Shown here piece after piece: positions 7,025 through 8,748 of a stretch of 8,748 nt of DNA. A program made the translations under genes and the position numbers. Within the stretch, counting starts at the first letter, position 1. Every line of letters starts with the position of its first letter. Source of the DNA: Clostridiales bacterium (lineage in GTDB: Bacteria > Bacillota_A > Clostridia > Oscillospirales > Oscillospiraceae); assembly GCA_022777455.1 (NCBI GenBank), contig JALFGI010000078.1:1-8748 (forward strand), in the 5' to 3' direction. The notes beneath the pieces were generated by a model, which was given only the letters and a program-made list of their open reading frames with translations, made no database searches and was not told where the DNA came from.

Positions 7025-8314
7025 TTATTTCTTCAGATACTCCTGCAATTCCGGCTCGGCAACGCCGCCGAACATTTCGATAATGCTTGCATTGCGGCCT
7101 TCAATCCAGGCTTCCCAATCGCCATATTTCTGATCCAGTTTCGGAATTCGGTCGTCCAGGAAGCTTTCAATCTGATCGTAACCGTAGCCCGGAATTTCGG
7201 TGCCCCAGCGGGCTTGCTCTCTTTCAAAGATCTTTTCCGGAATCAAATCCCGGAAGGCGTTGAATTCCGCCATAATATGCTCTTTGGTCAGCAGCTCCTG
7301 CCGCAGCTGGAAATACCGCTCCGCCAGCTGCTGCCCGAAGTTGTTTTCCAGTCTGAAAAACAGCTGGTTACCGAAAAGCATGATTTCCTCATTTTCGTAG
7401 TCATAGCATTTCTTCCCGGTGAAATAGGTTCCCCAGCTGGTATCCAGGTCGTACAGGCTGGGATACCATTTTTCACCGTCATAGGTGGCAAGAAGCATAT
7501 TCTTAGCCACATTATCGTTGAGGTAGGCAAAATCCGCCAGAATATAATAGTTCAGCGCCGCATCCAGGTCCAGATGGGCATTGAAACCGGCAACAAATTC
7601 CTCGGTCGTGGTATCATTGACAAAATGGTACAATTCCTTCAGCTTGTCCAGGGTCGCGTCGCCCTCCTCACCGGCCTCAACAGACCACATTTTGGAATCC
7701 GGCTCCGCCCAGAACAGAGCGCTGGGCTCCCATCCCTCGCAGCCGAATACAATGTGATCGGGATTGTCGCTGTCCATGCCGAACTGCCAGGTACCCTTGG
7801 GGATGTTGAAGGTGTACAGCCCCAGGAATTCTCCATTGGTGTAGATTTCCACCGGAAAGCCATCCACCAGGCCGCTGCAGGGGGCATCCGGAAGGACACC
7901 GTATTTCTGCTGCACCTGGGCGGCCAGCTTTGCGGTGACCACATTCCGGGCATGGGTCTTGTCAATCCAGTTTGCTTTCAGGCAGTATTTGCTCTGAGGG
8001 CCCCAACCCATATCCACTTCCAGCTTCCGTGCGCAGGCTTCGTCGTGATAGAAGGTGACGGTATAGTTCTTTTTCTCATAGCCCAGGCTGGAAGTGCCCT
8101 GGATTTTGATGAGGGCAAATCCCGTAAAAATCTGGTCCTGTCCGGTATACTGGAAATAGATTTTTCGCACATCCGACTTTTCGTACATATGAGAGATATT
8201 TCCCCGGAAGTACAGCTTGGGGATATCGATTTGCTGCGCATGGGCTTTGAACGGGATCGCGCACAGCGCCAGCACCAGCAGGAAAGCACACAGACCCGAT
8301 AATTTCTTTTTCAT
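7025..8314 (-). CDS. Secreted CotH-family atypical protein kinase
   Basis: A 429-residue protein with a clear signal peptide (1-26, MKKK, hydrophobic core, AHA/Q) and no anchor, so it is exported. CotH hallmarks: QGTSSLGYEKKNYTVTFY (72-89), KANWIDKTHARN (113-124), DGFPVEIYTNGEFLGLYTFN (151-170) followed by IPKG, DLDAALNYYIL (249-259), DNVAKNMLL (267-275) and YDLDTSWG (288-295), the acidic segment expected in the active site. Bacillus CotH is an atypical kinase that phosphorylates spore-coat proteins; related proteins occur as extracellular or cellulosomal modules. Here it is not next to coat genes but directly upstream of a lipid-linked glycosylation pair. Its substrate is unknown. The start has a strong AGGAGGA six bases upstream. 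It lies 61 nt after the coiled-coil gene and is probably co-transcribed with both neighbours. Confidence 0.9.
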   Translation of the reverse strand: MKKKLSGLCAFLLVLALCAIPFKAHAQQIDIPKLYFRGNISHMYEKSDVRKIYFQYTGQDQIFTGFALIKIQGTSSLGYEKKNYTVTFYHDEACARKLEVDMGWGPQSKYCLKANWIDKTHARNVVTAKLAAQVQQKYGVLPDAPCSGLVDGFPVEIYTNGEFLGLYTFNIPKGTWQFGMDSDNPDHIVFGCEGWEPSALFWAEPDSKMWSVEAGEEGDATLDKLKELYHFVNDTTTEEFVAGFNAHLDLDAALNYYILADFAYLNDNVAKNMLLATYDGEKWYPSLYDLDTSWGTYFTGKKCYDYENEEIMLFGNQLFFRLENNFGQQLAERYFQLRQELLTKEHIMAEFNAFRDLIPEKIFEREQARWGTEIPGYGYDQIESFLDDRIPKLDQKYGDWEAWIEGRNASIIEMFGGVAEPELQEYLKK

Positions 8315-8320
8315 TTTACT

Positions 8321-8327
8321 TCCTCCT
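8321..8327 (-). promoter_or_regulatory. Strong ribosome binding site of the CotH-family gene
   Basis: AGGAGGA on the minus strand, six bases before the ATG at 8314, is nearly full complementarity to the 16S anti-Shine-Dalgarno end. Confidence 0.85.
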
Positions 8328-8335
8328 CTATCGTT

Positions 8336-8374
8336 CCCGCCTACGCGGGTTGTTTCCAGGCATCAGGCTGATGC
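8336..8374 (-). other. Two short inverted repeats between the coiled-coil and CotH genes
   Basis: A 15-bp palindrome, GCATCAG-C-CTGATGC (8374-8360), is followed by CCCGC-GTAG-GCGGG (8349-8336). Both can form small hairpins in the intergenic RNA. Neither is followed by a T-run, so terminator function is not supported; RNA processing, partial attenuation or a protein-binding site are possible. Confidence 0.45.
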
Positions 8375-8375
8375 G

Positions 8376-8748
8376 TTACAGGTGCTGTATGAACCTCCGG
8401 GCCAGCCTGAAAAAGACTCCGTAGCGCTGCTCCAGGCGGCGATATTGCTGTTCCCGCTCTTCCCGCCGCCGGGCTTCCTCATCCACAATCGACTGGAGAT
8501 GGGTGCACCAATCCTGCAGCTCTCCGATCCGGCTCTCCCGGGCTTTCAGCTGCCGGGCATCCTCGTCCACAATCGACTGGAGATGGGTGCACCAATCCTG
8601 CAGCTCTCCGATCCGGGTTTCCCGGGCTTTCAGCTGCCGGGCGTCCTCGTCCACAATCGACTGGAGATGGGTTCACCAATCCTGCAGTTCTCCGATCCGG
8701 CTTTCCCGGGCTTTCAGCTGCCGGGCGTCCTCATCCACAATCGACTGG
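8376..8748 (-). pseudogene. 3' end of a coiled-coil repeat protein gene, interrupted by an in-frame TGA
   Basis: Reading toward the TAA at 8378-8376, the frame is coding across the whole segment except for a TGA at 8675-8673. The repeat is 28 residues (four heptads), of the form VDEDARQLKARESRIGELQD then WCTHLQSI. Hydrophobic a positions are V, L, I and C and d positions include two L, so a continuous alpha-helical coiled coil is expected. The end is basic (RRLEQRYGVFFRLARRFIQHL), as seen at the C-termini of some coiled-coil glycosyltransferases and methyltransferases of surface-polysaccharide clusters; the N-terminal domain is outside the window. The stop replaces the TGC codon of other copies. 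The GTG at 8654 after it has no ribosome binding site, so an independent short gene is unlikely. A sequencing or assembly error in the repeat could also explain it. Confidence 0.6.
8483..8748 (-). repeat. 84-bp tandem repeats encoding 28-residue coiled-coil units
   Basis: Units align at an exact 84-bp step (8483-8566, 8567-8650, 8651-8734) with a further partial copy to the right edge. The motif CCACAATCGACTGGAGATGG recurs near-perfectly at each step. Differences are few and mostly silent, apart from T/S variation and the TGC-to-TGA change at 8675-8673. The array probably continues beyond the window. Confidence 0.95.

Noticed and set aside
7016..8302. 428-residue plus-strand open frame opposite the CotH gene
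   Set aside because: Codon-aligned shadow of the CotH-family gene, which has clear family motifs and a strong ribosome binding site.
8376..8654. Independent 92-residue gene starting at GTG 8654
   Set aside because: The GTG is an internal repeat codon with no ribosome binding site. The frame upstream of the TGA continues the same repeat, so this is part of a longer interrupted gene.

Overview
All recognisable genes lie on the minus strand, so the window is described in transcription order, from high to low coordinates. The strong AGGAG-type ribosome binding sites, Gram-positive signal peptides, BspA-type leucine-rich repeats and CxxC-containing 41-residue repeats suggest a gut Clostridia species, probably Oscillospiraceae/Ruminococcaceae. 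That assignment is an inference from protein style; there is no rRNA or other taxonomic marker here.

Right end (8748 to 8376): the 3' part of a gene encoding 28-residue (four-heptad) coiled-coil repeats, built from 84-bp tandem DNA units. One unit carries an in-frame TGA where the downstream copies have a TGC cysteine codon, so the gene is interrupted as written. Then come a secreted CotH-type atypical kinase (8314 to 7025), a multi-pass GT-C-like membrane glycosyltransferase (6856 to 5225) and a GT2 polyprenyl-phosphate glycosyltransferase of the DPM1/GtrB/CsbB type (5277 to 4300). The last two overlap by 53 nt and are probably translationally coupled. The likely division of labour is that the GT2 enzyme loads a sugar onto a lipid phosphate in the cytoplasm and the GT-C protein transfers it outside the membrane. 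The CotH kinase acts in the same extracytoplasmic space. A rho-independent terminator (4287 to 4245) closes this unit.

Left half (4196 to 1): a new transcription unit with a near-consensus promoter (TGGACA-16-TATAAT), a leader of about 120 nt with a foldable multi-stem structure, and a very large surface protein running off the left edge (at least 1347 residues). Its order is signal peptide, three Cys/His-rich motifs, two copies of an 80-residue helical module, a GLUG/beta-helix-like region, two BspA-type LRR blocks, and six complete 41-residue CxxC repeats in 123-bp DNA units.

No tRNA, rRNA, CRISPR array, insertion sequence or phage gene was seen. The most interesting points are the CotH kinase beside a lipid-linked glycosylation pair, the TGC-to-TGA change in the coiled-coil repeat, the possible alternative folds in the surface-protein leader, and the mosaic surface protein itself.
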